64,000 nt of DNA, taken from assembly GCF_019798055.1 (NCBI RefSeq), contig NZ_JAHOPH010000001.1:186001-250000 (forward strand), read 5' to 3'. Each line of letters begins with the position of its first letter. The first letter of the stretch is position 1. Below are positions 45,221 to 54,371 of the stretch, piece after piece. A program made the translations under genes and the position numbers. Origin of the DNA: Salsipaludibacter albus. GTDB lineage: Bacteria; Actinomycetota; Nitriliruptoria; Nitriliruptorales; Nitriliruptoraceae. The notes beneath the pieces were generated by a model, which saw only the letters and a program-made list of their open reading frames with translations, was not told the DNA's origin and made no database searches.

Positions 45221-46426
45221 CTACGCGTAGCTGTGCAGGCCCGAGATCACGAGGTTCACGCCGTAGTAGGTGAACATCAGCACGCCGAAGGCCAGGATCG
45301 CGAGCCAGCCGGCGTTGCGCCCCTTCATGCCACGGGTGGCACGGGCGTGCAGGTACCCGGCATAGGCGACCCAGGTCAGGAACGCCGAGGTCTCCTTGGG
45401 GTCCCAGCCCCAGTACCGACCCCACGACTGCTCCGCCCAGATCGCGCCGGTGATGACCGCGAACGACCAGATCGGGAAGGCGAACGCGATGGTCCGGTAG
45501 GCCATGGCGTCGAGCGTCGCGGCGGACGGCAGGTAGGGCACGGCCCAGCGGGCCAGCAGCGCGGCGAGAACCATCACGATGTCGACCGTGACGAACCGCG
45601 TGAACCCCGACCCGAACAGGTCCTGGCCCGCGCGCAGTCCCTCGACCCAGAAGACCCATGACACCGCCGAAGTGCCCAGCAGGGTGCCGACGGCCAGCCG
45701 GACGGGATCGATCGCGGCCCGCATCCGGCGACGGTGCTCCTTCCCGAACTGTTCCTCGAGCTCGGCGACGTCGCCCTCCACGGTGTCGGGTGACGTGCGC
45801 TGCGGCACCGTGCCCAGGTCGTCGTCGGCGAGGTCGACGGCCCGCGCGGCCCCCACGCTCCCACCGGGCATGGACGCGCGCAGGTGTCGCTCGGCGGTGT
45901 CACGCAGGAGGTACAGGGCGCCGAAGACGAAGGCGACCGTGAACAGGCCGGCCGCGAAGACGATCGCCGAGACGTGGATGGCGCGCCAGCTGGTGCCCAG
46001 CACCTGCTGCAGCGGTCCGGGCTCGGTGTAGACGAGCAGTGCCGCCCCCATCGTGAGCACGGCGCCCAACAGGAGGAAGCCCATGAGGTCGGGGCGCTTC
46101 AGCCGCCCCACGACCACGACCAGCCCGACGACCACCGTGGTCAGGGCGATGATGGTCGAGAACTCGAACATGTTGCCCAGTGGCATGCGCTCGGCGGCCA
46201 GCGTTCGCACGACGATGTGGGCGGCCAGGGCGATCGTCCCGAGCACGGCCAGCACGAACCCGGCCTGTTCCGCCCGACGACCCGATGTCGCGACGGTCCC
46301 GTCGGGACGGGGGACGTGGCGGGCCGACATGGCGTACAGGTAGGCGACCATCGAGACGGTCAGCAGGGACAGTGCCAGGGGCTCGAACAGGAACCTGGAC
46401 AGCTCGGCCAGCTCGGGCTGGGTCAT
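45221..46426 (-). CDS. ccsA: Cytochrome c biogenesis protein CcsA (system II)
   Basis: 401 residues, about eight transmembrane helices. The haem-handling WWD-type motif is present as WAEQSWGRYWGWDPKETSAFLTW (about 335-357) with histidines (HIVVR, HVSAIVF) in flanking helices as axial ligands. Works with ResB to carry haem across the membrane and attach it to apocytochrome c. A cytoplasmic charged loop (about 190-240) is an insertion. ATG start overlaps the resB stop (ATGA). Confidence 0.93.
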   Translation of the reverse strand: MTQPELAELSRFLFEPLALSLLTVSMVAYLYAMSARHVPRPDGTVATSGRRAEQAGFVLAVLGTIALAAHIVVRTLAAERMPLGNMFEFSTIIALTTVVVGLVVVVGRLKRPDLMGFLLLGAVLTMGAALLVYTEPGPLQQVLGTSWRAIHVSAIVFAAGLFTVAFVFGALYLLRDTAERHLRASMPGGSVGAARAVDLADDDLGTVPQRTSPDTVEGDVAELEEQFGKEHRRRMRAAIDPVRLAVGTLLGTSAVSWVFWVEGLRAGQDLFGSGFTRFVTVDIVMVLAALLARWAVPYLPSAATLDAMAYRTIAFAFPIWSFAVITGAIWAEQSWGRYWGWDPKETSAFLTWVAYAGYLHARATRGMKGRNAGWLAILAFGVLMFTYYGVNLVISGLHSYA

Positions 46427-48159
46427 GTCGTCACCTTCTCCTCACCACTGGTGGGGGTGGTCGGTGCGGACGCGTCGCCGCCCTTCGGGGACGTCACCGC
46501 GACCGCGGCGTCGTCGGTGCCGCGATCGTCGGGCGCAGCGTCCTCGTGGTCGTCGGGCCCGTCTTCGGGCACCGCGTCCAGTTCCTGACGCAGCAGCGGG
46601 ACCAGGTCCTCGAATTCGCCGGTGAAGGCATCGGGGCGCTGGAACGCACGTCCCGCGACCGTCACCATGCTACCTCCGGCCGGGTCGTCGACCGCCCGGA
46701 CCCACACCCGGCGCCGGTAGGCGTACAACGCCGGCACCAGGCCCGCCAGGAGCAACGCGGCCCCGGCCAGCAGCAGCCCGACGGTCGGTCGGCGGCTGAC
46801 CTGCAGGCCGGCCCAGCGCGACAGTTCCGGGAACGCCACCGTGGTCCCGTCGGCGAGCTCGACCTCGCCCCCCAGCCGCACGAACGCAGTGTCGACCAGG
46901 TCGAGGCCGGTCGTGTCGAGACGGTTGACGTCCTGGACCTGGTCCAGGCGCAGGTCGCCGCGGTAGGCCGCCACCACGAGCAGCGGATCGTCGGCCCACG
47001 GTGCACCGGTGATCTGCGGGGTCCCGTCCTCGCCTGGTGGTGCCCACGGGTACAACGCGACCGCGAGCCCGACGTCCGGGTCGGCGCCCGGCGCCTTGAC
47101 CGCGGTCCGGAACGATCCGTCGTCGGTGACCCGGGCGGTCGTGGTCCCGTCCCAGACGACCCGGCCCCCGTCGGAGACGACGATCCGGGGTGCATAGCCC
47201 CAGTCGAGGAGGTGGATCTTCTGGCCGTCGACGACCATCGGCACGTTGGGCGAGATGGTGTCGGTGCGGACGTCCCCGTCGGCCTCGGTGACGGTGACGT
47301 CGGCCTCGAACAGCGACGGGGTGCCGCCGAAGCGCACGTCGCGCACCCAGTCGACCCGGAACTCGTCGAGTTCGAGTTGGAAGTCGGTGTGGTCGTCGTA
47401 GCCCCACCAGCGGCCGGGCTGGGTCGACCAGTACGCCTGGGACGTGTCGGTGAACCCGGAGCCCTCGACGACGCCGACCTGGCCGAGGAACCCGGTCAGC
47501 TGGCCCAGCACGATCCCGACCAGCAGCACGTAGAACGACAGGTGGAACAGCAGCGAGCCGCCCTCCCGGGACACGATGCCCTTCTCGGCGGCGACCTGGC
47601 CGTCGCCGAGGTCGTCGGCGTCGGCGGAACGGAGGCGGTGACGCCGACGTGCGAGCAGGGTCCGGGTGCGGGCGTGGACCTCGTCGGCGGCCAGTGGGCT
47701 GGCGAACGTGGCGACGTGCTCCTGGCGGGTGATGTTGCGGCTCAGCGGCGGCCGCCCGTGGCGTGCGGACCGCCAGAACGCGCGGATGCGGGGGACCAGG
47801 CACGCCGTCAGCGAGGTGAACAACAGGAGCAGCAGGGCCAGGAACAGCGGGGAGCCGTAGACGTCGTAGCCACCGAAGACGTCGATCACCTGCGAGACGG
47901 CGGTGCCCGGCCCGGCCACACCGGAGCGCCAGTCGGCGACCGTGGCCGGGACGTTGGGCTCCTGGGGCACGACCGTGGCGAGCAGTGTCTGGACCCCGAG
48001 GACCGCGAGGATGATCAGCGCGGTCTTCATCCGGGTGAGCCAGCGCCACGCCATCTTCACGGCGTCCACGACGAACTCCCACGGACCCTGTGGGCGTCGT
48101 GGGCCCCGGCGAACCGTGGGATTGGCCTCCGGAGGGGCGGTGGTGTCGATGCGACTCAC
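46423..48159 (-). CDS. resB: Cytochrome c biogenesis protein ResB (system II)
   Basis: 578 residues. Membrane segments near 45-65, 95-115, 215-235 and 480-500 surround a large periplasmic beta domain, as in ResB/Ccs1. The conserved ALIILAVLGVQTLLATVVPQ first helix, FHLSFYVLLVGIVLGQLTGF and VGLLLAGAALLLAGLVPALY match the family. GTG start at 48159 with a weak Shine-Dalgarno. The C-terminal 60 residues are acidic and disordered. Preceded by a 344-base gap containing a symmetric repeat array. Confidence 0.92.
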   Translation of the reverse strand: MSRIDTTAPPEANPTVRRGPRRPQGPWEFVVDAVKMAWRWLTRMKTALIILAVLGVQTLLATVVPQEPNVPATVADWRSGVAGPGTAVSQVIDVFGGYDVYGSPLFLALLLLLFTSLTACLVPRIRAFWRSARHGRPPLSRNITRQEHVATFASPLAADEVHARTRTLLARRRHRLRSADADDLGDGQVAAEKGIVSREGGSLLFHLSFYVLLVGIVLGQLTGFLGQVGVVEGSGFTDTSQAYWSTQPGRWWGYDDHTDFQLELDEFRVDWVRDVRFGGTPSLFEADVTVTEADGDVRTDTISPNVPMVVDGQKIHLLDWGYAPRIVVSDGGRVVWDGTTTARVTDDGSFRTAVKAPGADPDVGLAVALYPWAPPGEDGTPQITGAPWADDPLLVVAAYRGDLRLDQVQDVNRLDTTGLDLVDTAFVRLGGEVELADGTTVAFPELSRWAGLQVSRRPTVGLLLAGAALLLAGLVPALYAYRRRVWVRAVDDPAGGSMVTVAGRAFQRPDAFTGEFEDLVPLLRQELDAVPEDGPDDHEDAAPDDRGTDDAAVAVTSPKGGDASAPTTPTSGEEKVTT

Positions 48160-48503
48160 GCCCGGGATCGTATCGCCGCGCCCCTCCTCCCCTCTCGCCC
48201 ACCCCAGGTCCCGAACCCTTCTCCCACCTCGCAACCTCCCCCCGCCACGGCCACCCCCGATGTGACTTCGCCGCAGCGATGTGACTTCGACGCGAATGCG
48301 CACGGAACTCACATCACGATCGCCAACTCACATCACGAAGGGTGATCGCGAGGCAGCGAGCTGCCGAACCGCCGGGAGTGGTCGGCGTTCGCTGTCGGAA
48401 CGTCGACCACCATCCGATCGGGGAGATGCCGCCGACGACCGGGCCCGACGCCTCCGCCCGGTCCACCCCCGCACCTGTCGGAACGACCGTCCCGATCGAG
48501 TGC
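48160..48503. other. Intergenic region upstream of resB (344 bases)
   Basis: Between the resB start and the ccdA stop, both minus strand. No gene seen. It contains the GATGTGA array (48259-48334), a palindrome GGCAGCGAGCTGCC (48353-48366) and a GGCGTTC / GAACGtC inverted repeat near 48385-48407 that resembles the arms at 30239. It interrupts an otherwise tight ccs gene string, so resB may have its own promoter here. Confidence 0.55.
48259..48334. repeat. Symmetric four-copy GATGTGA array upstream of resB
   Basis: GATGTGACTTCG at 48259 and 48278 (19 bases apart), then on the opposite strand the reverse complements TCACATC at 48309 and 48328 (also 19 bases apart). The two pairs face each other around about 20 bases. 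Regular phasing and inversion look like a regulator-binding array. Motif resembles a CRP half-site (TGTGA) but the spacing does not fit the CRP dimer site. About 100-180 bases before the resB start. Confidence 0.6.
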
Positions 48504-49322
48504 TCAGATCGGTGGCGTGAAACCATTGATCAGGGGGCGCAGGCGGAGGATGAAGGTGTCCCAGAGACCGGTGGCCAGTGCGATCCCGACGATGACCAGC
48601 ATGACGCCACCCACGATCTGCAGCGTGCGGGCGTTGCGCTTGAGCACGTCGAGCGCACCGGCGGCACGACTGAAGAACACCCCGAAGAGGATGAACGGGA
48701 TGCCCAGGCCCAGCGCGTAGACGAACGCCAGGGCGCCGCCACGCAGGGCGGCGCCGGTCGAGGACACCGCCGCCAGGTTGAGGATCGCGGCGGCGGCCGG
48801 GCCGATGCAGGGTGTCCAGCCCACCCCGAAGATGAACCCGAGCACCGGGGCCGTCAGCAGCCCGCCTCGGGGGGCGCGGTCGCTCACGCGCACCTCGCGG
48901 GACAGGCGCCCGGAGGCCATCGCGACCCCCATGGCGGCCACGAACAGCCCCATCGCGATCTTGACCCACCGCTGGTCGAACACGTCGAGTGCGCCGACGG
49001 CCACCCCGAACAGCACGAACGGCACGGCGAACCCGGCGACGAACAGGATCGATCCCAGCAGGACACGCGAGTGTCGGCCCACGCCACCCCCGGCGAGGTC
49101 CTGCCCGGACAGCCCGGTCATGAACGACAGGTACCCGGGCACCAGCGGCAGCACGCAGGGACTGGCGAAGGAGACCAGCCCGGCCGCGGCGGCGATCGCC
49201 GCGGCGACCACGAAGTTGGCGTCACCGATCAGTCCCTGCACCGTCTGGGCGGCGCCCTGGGCGAGCAGCGGGACGAGCGTCAACGACGTACCTGTGAGCG
49301 AGGACGGTCCAGTGTGTCGCAC
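48504..49322 (-). CDS. ccdA: Thiol:disulfide interchange membrane protein CcdA
   Basis: 272 residues, six transmembrane helices. Redox cysteines in SFASPCVLPLVPGY (helix 1) and GWTPCIGPAAAA (helix 4). Transfers reducing power from the cytoplasm to the extracytoplasmic TlpA/ResA so that apocytochrome haem-binding cysteines stay reduced. Start uncertain: GTG 49322 or TTG 49283 (LTLVPLLAQ). I gave the longer form. Lies between tlpA and resB. Confidence 0.9.
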   Translation of the reverse strand: MRHTGPSSLTGTSLTLVPLLAQGAAQTVQGLIGDANFVVAAAIAAAAGLVSFASPCVLPLVPGYLSFMTGLSGQDLAGGGVGRHSRVLLGSILFVAGFAVPFVLFGVAVGALDVFDQRWVKIAMGLFVAAMGVAMASGRLSREVRVSDRAPRGGLLTAPVLGFIFGVGWTPCIGPAAAAILNLAAVSSTGAALRGGALAFVYALGLGIPFILFGVFFSRAAGALDVLKRNARTLQIVGGVMLVIVGIALATGLWDTFILRLRPLINGFTPPI

Positions 49323-49361
49323 GGTCGGACGGGGGGCCAACCACGACCCTCGGTGTCGCGT

Positions 49362-49411
49362 GTCGAGCGTGCGCATCGCGGCCGCATGGTGCCGCCGGGA
49401 GCACACTCGAC
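49362..49411. repeat. Dispersed palindrome, copy 5
   Basis: Left arm GTCGAGCGTGCGC, right arm GCACACTCGAC, centre CGGCCGCATGGTGCCGCC. Ends three bases before the tlpA stop (49414) and lies upstream of ccdA. Closest to copy 1. A single C for T change in the left arm weakens one base pair. Confidence 0.7.
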
Positions 49412-49413
49412 GG

Positions 49414-50001
49414 TCAGGCCTCGGCCAGCAGGAGGTCGATGACCTGGGAGAGCTCGATGGCGGTGGTCTCGCCGAACAGGCTGACGGCGACACGTCCCTG
49501 CTGGTCCAGCACGATCGTGGCCGGCAACGTCTCGGGACCGACCCCCTCGAAGGTCCCGGCGACCCGGGTGGTCGGGTCGTGGATCGACGGGTAGGGGATG
49601 TCGAACTCCTCGACGTGCAGGAGGGCGTTGGCCTCGGAGTCGTCCTGGACGTTGACCCCCACGAAGGCGACGGTGTCGTCCGCGTACTCCTCGGCGAGGA
49701 GGTTCAGCTCGGGCTGCTCGCGTCGGCACGGCCCGCACCACGACGCCCAGAAGTTGACGACCACGACGTCCCCGGCGACGTCGGCCAGCGACAGCGTCTC
49801 GTCACTGCCCAGCACCGGGAAGTCCTCGGTCGGCGCGGGCGGTCGCTGGTCGGGTGGCAGCGGACACCCGCCCGGCCGCACGACCGCGACGTCGTCCGGG
49901 CACTCGGCGCCGGCCGGTGGACTGGACGAGCACGCACCCAGCACCAGCCCGACGACCAGCAGCAGGGCCAGGACGGGTCGACGCGCTCCGCGCGGGGTCA
50001 C
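49414..50001 (-). CDS. TlpA/ResA-like thioredoxin lipoprotein
   Basis: 195 residues. Signal peptide with lipobox LVLGAC (Cys24), so an outer-surface lipoprotein in a Gram-positive-type cell. Thioredoxin fold with the active site NFWASWCGPCRREQP (about residues 86-100) and the cis-proline motif GPETLPATIVL. Predicted to reduce apocytochrome c haem-site disulfides with electrons from CcdA. GTG start. Second paralogue at 55731. Confidence 0.93.
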   Translation of the reverse strand: MTPRGARRPVLALLLVVGLVLGACSSSPPAGAECPDDVAVVRPGGCPLPPDQRPPAPTEDFPVLGSDETLSLADVAGDVVVVNFWASWCGPCRREQPELNLLAEEYADDTVAFVGVNVQDDSEANALLHVEEFDIPYPSIHDPTTRVAGTFEGVGPETLPATIVLDQQGRVAVSLFGETTAIELSQVIDLLLAEA

Positions 50002-50023
50002 GAGGGTCCGGTCGGGCGAGGGC

Positions 50024-50959
50024 TCACTGCCGGATCGACACCGCCAGGTCCTCGGGCTCCTGGACCTCCTGGGCGCGACGCTTCTCGCGCATCTCCATCC
50101 GGTCCAGCCCGAACAGGCTGCCGACGAACAGCAGCAACGAGATCGCGCTCCAGACGGCGGACGGGAACCACAGGGCCGACGGCTCCTTGAAGGCGAACAT
50201 GGTGACGGTGTCGACCGGGACCGTGACGGTCTCGCCGTCCGGTCCGAGCCAGTTGGTCTCCATCTCGACCTCGGTGCCGAACAGCAGCGTGCCGTTGCTC
50301 TCGGTGATCAGGCGATCACCGGGCACACCGCTGAAGAACGGCTCGGCCCGGGTGAAGTCGGCCGCCGCATCGGCGCCGACCTCCTCCTCCAGCCCTGCCT
50401 GGCCCGCCTCCTGGTACTCGCCGCGGGCGTCACCACCCAGCTGGGAGTCCCCGTTGTCGTCCGTGCGCAGTGCCAGGGCGACCATCAGGGCCTCGGCCTG
50501 GGCGACCTCGCCGTCCAGGCTGGTGTAGCGCGGGTCGGAGGACAGGTCGTCGTCGGACGCGTCTCCCTTGCCGAGGAAGTCAGCGACCGAGGCGAAGTCG
50601 GACAGGTCGTTGGCGGCGTCGAAGTACGTCGCCGTCTCGGACCCGGGCTCGAAGGCGAAGATCGAGGACTGGTACTGGTCTGCGGGCTGGCCGGGGAAGT
50701 TCTGCAGGCCGGTCGCGACCGGCGTGCCGGGGGCGCCGAACCACCAGAAGATCCCGAGCATGAAGCAGAATCCGCCCATGGCGGTGCCGTAGATCAGCGC
50801 GCCCTTCTTGGCCCCGTAGTTGGACCACAGCAGGGCGAAGATGCTGCCGCAGAAGATGATGATGCCCAGGGGCACGGCGAGCTTGGACGCGATGTGGTCA
50901 CCGGAGAGGCCCTCGGCGCCCTCGGTGGCCAACAACAGGGTGGTCAGGAGGCTGGTCAT
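50024..50959 (-). CDS. Membrane protein of unknown function, bc-operon (311 residues)
   Basis: Two N-terminal helices (about 24-45 and 52-72) contain a FWWFGAPGTP turn. Then comes an acidic, Asp/Gly/Ala-rich soluble middle (about 85-255), and a last helix near 265-287 precedes a charged tail. No recognised domain. It overlaps the cytochrome c gene by 4 bases (ATGA) and precedes the cytochrome c maturation genes, so it is probably an accessory or assembly factor of the bc complex. The N-terminus (LLLATEGAEG) resembles those of the cytochrome c and NuoL. Confidence 0.7.
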   Translation of the reverse strand: MTSLLTTLLLATEGAEGLSGDHIASKLAVPLGIIIFCGSIFALLWSNYGAKKGALIYGTAMGGFCFMLGIFWWFGAPGTPVATGLQNFPGQPADQYQSSIFAFEPGSETATYFDAANDLSDFASVADFLGKGDASDDDLSSDPRYTSLDGEVAQAEALMVALALRTDDNGDSQLGGDARGEYQEAGQAGLEEEVGADAAADFTRAEPFFSGVPGDRLITESNGTLLFGTEVEMETNWLGPDGETVTVPVDTVTMFAFKEPSALWFPSAVWSAISLLLFVGSLFGLDRMEMREKRRAQEVQEPEDLAVSIRQ

Positions 50960-52017
50960 GACTCGTCCTGTGCGTCGGTGGCGGCCTCGGAGGGCGCCGC
51001 CTCGGTCTCACCGGTGGCGGCCGCCGGCGGTCCGCCCACCTGGCCGAACCGCTCCCCGCCGGGCACCTGCTGGGACTCGATGTGGTCGATCACCGCCTGG
51101 ATGGCGTCCTCGGGCAGGGTGTCCTTGAAACTGGGCATCACCCCGACCCCCGGGACCAGTCGTCCGTTGATCAGGGTCTGCTCGATCGTCTCGCGGACGG
51201 GGCCGAAGGTGGCGGGGTCCTCGAGGTCGGCGCCGTAGCGCTCGTAGATGTTGGTGAGGTTGGGACCGACGCGGCCCTCGAGGTTGTCGCCGTGGCAGCG
51301 CGCGCAGTTGTTGGCGAAGATGTCGCCACCGGACGCACCGGCGAACGCCTCGGCGTCGATCGGCTCCACCTCGTCGATCTGGATCGACAGCAGGTAGGTG
51401 ACCAGGTCGTTGATCTGCTGGTCGTTCATCGGTCCGTTGTAGTCGGACCGCCACGCCGCCATCGGCGTGCCCGGACGACCACGGATGAGCGTCTGGCGGA
51501 TGAAGTCCTCGACGTCGGTGACGATCGCGGAGTCGGCGTAGCGCGCCTCGATGTTGTTCAGCCGTGGTGCGGGCCACGGGGCCTCGCCGTAGGGGTTGGG
51601 TGCGGACCCACCCTCGGCATTCGTGCCGTGGCACGTCGAGCAGTTGCTGGTGAACAGCGTGCGACCGGCGACGACGTCCTCTTCGTAGTAGGCGTCGCGC
51701 TGGGCGTTGATCCGGGCGGGCTCGATCATCCAGTACACGGCCAGGAACACGCCGGCGAACAGCGACAGGGCCACGCCCCACGCCATCGCCCGCTCCATCG
51801 CCGACGACTCGAGCTCCTCGTCGGAGTGGTACGGGCGCATCGCCAGCGGGATGTCCCCGGTGCGCTTGTCACCCCGCTTGCGGCCGCGGCCCGGCCCCAC
51901 GATGAAGAACGCCAACCCGAACGCGACCAGGCCCGCCACCAGGACCACCATCACGATCCGGGCGGTGTCGGATCCGCCCTCGGCAGCGGCCTCGGTCGCC
52001 AGCAGCAACAGTTCCAT
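50956..52017 (-). CDS. Di-haem membrane cytochrome c of bc complex
   Basis: 353 residues. One hydrophobic segment near residues 19-42, a second near 80-97, then two c-type haem domains with CSTCH (about 130) and CARCH (about 240). Methionine ligands are likely in PMAAWR and VMPSFKDTL. Serves as the c1-like electron acceptor from the Rieske protein. Fused di-haem cytochromes serve this role in actinobacterial QcrC and in heliobacterial complexes. ATG start (52017) with GAGGTG upstream. Pro/Ala/Glu-rich end. Confidence 0.9.
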   Translation of the reverse strand: MELLLLATEAAAEGGSDTARIVMVVLVAGLVAFGLAFFIVGPGRGRKRGDKRTGDIPLAMRPYHSDEELESSAMERAMAWGVALSLFAGVFLAVYWMIEPARINAQRDAYYEEDVVAGRTLFTSNCSTCHGTNAEGGSAPNPYGEAPWPAPRLNNIEARYADSAIVTDVEDFIRQTLIRGRPGTPMAAWRSDYNGPMNDQQINDLVTYLLSIQIDEVEPIDAEAFAGASGGDIFANNCARCHGDNLEGRVGPNLTNIYERYGADLEDPATFGPVRETIEQTLINGRLVPGVGVMPSFKDTLPEDAIQAVIDHIESQQVPGGERFGQVGGPPAAATGETEAAPSEAATDAQDES

Positions 52018-52057
52018 CAGTTCCACACCTCGTTGTTGGGCTCGCGCGGCGAGTCCG

Positions 52058-52651
52058 TCACAGGTCGACGCAGTTGGGGCCCTCGGCCTCCTGCGACAGC
52101 ACGTTGGCCGTACGGGCGGGCCCGGTCTGGAGGTTCGCCGGGTTGGTGTCCACGACCAGGACCCCGTTGGGGTCGACCGTGGAGGGGAAGCGGTCCAGCC
52201 CACGCGGGGCCGGGCCACCGACCCACTCGCCCCAGCGGTTGTACTTCGAGCCGTGGCAGGGGCACTCGAACCACTGGGACGTCTGGCACCACGGCACCCG
52301 GCAGCCCAGGTGCACGCACTTCTGGTACAGCGCCATCAGCCCCGTGCCCTCGACCTCGACGCCGATCTGCCCGTAGGCCTCCTCCGCGCCGGGCGCGGAC
52401 GGGTCGTACTCGACCACGTAGAGCCGACCCGAGGGATAGGCGAACGGGGCGCGCTCCTCGCGGATGGTGGCAAGGACGTCCGAGGCGTTGCCGACCGGGA
52501 TCGGCTCACCGAACCCACCGGTCAGCTGCGGCCACAGGAAGCCCAGGGACGCGAGGCCGAACACGCCCAGCCCACCCGCCACGCCGCCGAACAGCGAGTA
52601 GCGCAGGAAGGTGCGGCGTTCGACCTCGGGAAGTCGACGTTCGTCGCTCAT
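52058..52651 (-). CDS. Rieske iron-sulfur protein of bc complex
   Basis: 197 residues. N-terminal RRTFLRYSLFGG resembles a Tat signal anchor, followed by one membrane helix (about 17-37). The Rieske [2Fe-2S] motif is CVHLGC (first box, about 113) and CPCHGS (second box, about 130), with the usual spacing. Moves electrons from menaquinol to the cytochrome c. Lies between subunit IV and cytochrome c, 10 bases from the former. Actinobacterial QcrA proteins are often longer with three helices; this short one-helix form is b6f-like. Confidence 0.93.
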   Translation of the reverse strand: MSDERRLPEVERRTFLRYSLFGGVAGGLGVFGLASLGFLWPQLTGGFGEPIPVGNASDVLATIREERAPFAYPSGRLYVVEYDPSAPGAEEAYGQIGVEVEGTGLMALYQKCVHLGCRVPWCQTSQWFECPCHGSKYNRWGEWVGGPAPRGLDRFPSTVDPNGVLVVDTNPANLQTGPARTANVLSQEAEGPNCVDL

Positions 52652-52661
52652 GACATCTGCC

Positions 52662-53492
52662 TCACAGTTCGAAGAACAGGCCGTCGACCCATGGCCAGAC
52701 CCAGTTGAAGCCGGGGCCACGGAAGAACGACCCGGCGAACACGAAGACCGTCCACAGGCACATGAAGAAGGTCATGGACATGTTGGCGAACTTGCGGTTC
52801 TCGGGCTTGGCGGACGGGTTCTTGTCCATGTAGGCCGTCGCACCCAGCGCGATCAGCCCGACGCCGGGGATGGTGACGCCGGCGACCATGGGGTGGAAGT
52901 AGCGCAGCAGCTCCTGCAGACCGAGGAAGTACCACGGCGCCTTGGACGGGTTGGGAGTCAGGTTGGGGTTGGCGAGCTCGCGAAAGGTCGCGTCGATGAA
53001 GTAGGACACGACCAGCAGCACCGCACCCATCGCCAGCAGTGCGACGAACTCGACCAGCAGCAGGTGCGGCCAGGTGTAGACCTTGTCCTGCTGCTTGTCG
53101 GAGACCTGCTGGATGCCCGACGGCGGGACCAGGGCCAGCAGTCGGTGGGTGTGCTTGGAGTCGGCGGGCACGCCGATGGAGGGCGATCCGTTGGTCTGGC
53201 CGAGCGAGGCCCGCACACGCGCGGCGCGCTCCTCGGGCGTCAGGCGGCCCGACGGTGCGTCTGCGACGGCCGTCGCGGTGGCGGTGCCGCCCCCGCTGCC
53301 ACCGAAGTTCTCGCGGAACTCCGCCAGTGCCTTCGTGGCCTGGTCGGCCGACTTCGGGCCGATCTCGACCCCCTGCTCCTGCTTCTCCTTGCGGACCGTC
53401 GCCGCCTTGGCCTTGGCCCGGGCGATGCGGTCGGGGACACCCTGGGACGTCAGGGCGTCGTAGGTGGCCTGGTCGATCTGCACCTCAGCCAT
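52662..53492 (-). CDS. Cytochrome b C-terminal part (subunit IV-like)
   Basis: 276 residues. An N-terminal cytoplasmic stretch of about 135 residues (coiled, Ala/Lys/Glu-rich) precedes three helices. The quinol-site motif is a variant PPSG-type turn near the start of the membrane region; NPSKAPWYFLGLQELLRYFHP and FHPMVAG are family signatures. In most actinobacteria cytochrome b is one long protein; here it is split, as in b6f and Firmicute complexes. Long soluble N-terminus is unusual for subunit IV. Confidence 0.9.
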   Translation of the reverse strand: MAEVQIDQATYDALTSQGVPDRIARAKAKAATVRKEKQEQGVEIGPKSADQATKALAEFRENFGGSGGGTATATAVADAPSGRLTPEERAARVRASLGQTNGSPSIGVPADSKHTHRLLALVPPSGIQQVSDKQQDKVYTWPHLLLVEFVALLAMGAVLLVVSYFIDATFRELANPNLTPNPSKAPWYFLGLQELLRYFHPMVAGVTIPGVGLIALGATAYMDKNPSAKPENRKFANMSMTFFMCLWTVFVFAGSFFRGPGFNWVWPWVDGLFFEL

Positions 53493-53543
53493 CGGCGCTC
53501 ACCTTTCCCTTCTGGCTCACAGCACGATCCCTCGTGACGGTCG

Positions 53544-54311
53544 TCACAGGGGCCCCGAGATTCCGCCGTCCTTGCGGATGCGCCAGAAGTGCACCGCGAG
53601 GAAGATCACCGTCACGAACGGCACGAACAGCACGTGCAGCACGTACCACCGCAACAGCGTGTTCGGTCCGATCACCGCGCCGCCCAGCAGCACGAACTGC
53701 ACCTGCTTGCCGAAGACCGGGGTGAAGCCCATCATCTCGGTGCCCACGGTCACGGCCCAGATCGCGAGCTGGTCCCACGGCAGCAGGTAGCCCGTGAACG
53801 ACAGCAGCAGCGTCAGGGTCAGCAGGATGACTCCCACCACCCAGTTGAACTCGCGTGGGGGCTTGTAGGCACCGTGGTAGAACACCCGTGCCATGTGGAG
53901 GAACACCGTGAACACCATGAGGTGGGCGCCCCATCGATGCATGTTGCGGACCAGCTGGCCGAACGTGACCGACGCCTGGATGTTGCGCATGTCGGCGTAG
54001 GCGAGCTCGGTCCCGGCACCGGCCGCGGGGGTGTAGAAGAACATCAGGAAGATGCCGGTGATGGTCAGGACGACGAACAGGAAGAAGCTCAGTCCACCCA
54101 GGCAGTAGGTGTAGGTGAGCTTGAGGCCGTGGCGCTTCACCTTCACCGGGTGGAGGTGGTAGAGCACGTTGTTCATCGCCGCGAGGGCGCGGTCCCGCGA
54201 GGTGTCGCGGTAGCCCTTGCGGTAGATCGACCCGGGACGGAAGATCGACTTCCAGATCACGTTGTCCTGGGTGTTCTTCTGGATCTCGCTCCAGCTGGGC
54301 AACTTGGGCAC
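53544..54311 (-). CDS. Cytochrome b6-like subunit (N-terminal half of cytochrome b)
   Basis: 255 residues, four transmembrane helices. The four haem-ligand histidines lie in helices 2 and 4: HRWGAHLMVFTVFLHMARVF and, with the characteristic spacing, WYVLHVLFVPFVTVIFLAVHFWRI. GYLLPWDQLAIWAVTVGTEM is the b6-type Qo-side segment. A cysteine in YTYCLGGL (about residue 70) sits where b6f complexes carry the extra covalent haem ci, which would be worth checking. GTG start, 52 bases before subunit IV. Confidence 0.93.
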   Translation of the reverse strand: MPKLPSWSEIQKNTQDNVIWKSIFRPGSIYRKGYRDTSRDRALAAMNNVLYHLHPVKVKRHGLKLTYTYCLGGLSFFLFVVLTITGIFLMFFYTPAAGAGTELAYADMRNIQASVTFGQLVRNMHRWGAHLMVFTVFLHMARVFYHGAYKPPREFNWVVGVILLTLTLLLSFTGYLLPWDQLAIWAVTVGTEMMGFTPVFGKQVQFVLLGGAVIGPNTLLRWYVLHVLFVPFVTVIFLAVHFWRIRKDGGISGPL

Positions 54312-54371
54312 GGTGTGCTCTCCGTCTGGTGCGTTCCCGGCGCGGTGCCCCGTGCCGGGAGGTGGCGGTCG

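Noticed and set aside
48259-48334. GATGTGA array as CRISPR repeats or a CRP site
   Set aside because: Only two units per orientation, 19-bp spacing and no spacers, so not CRISPR. Spacing does not fit TGTGA-N6-TCACA, so not a standard CRP dimer site.
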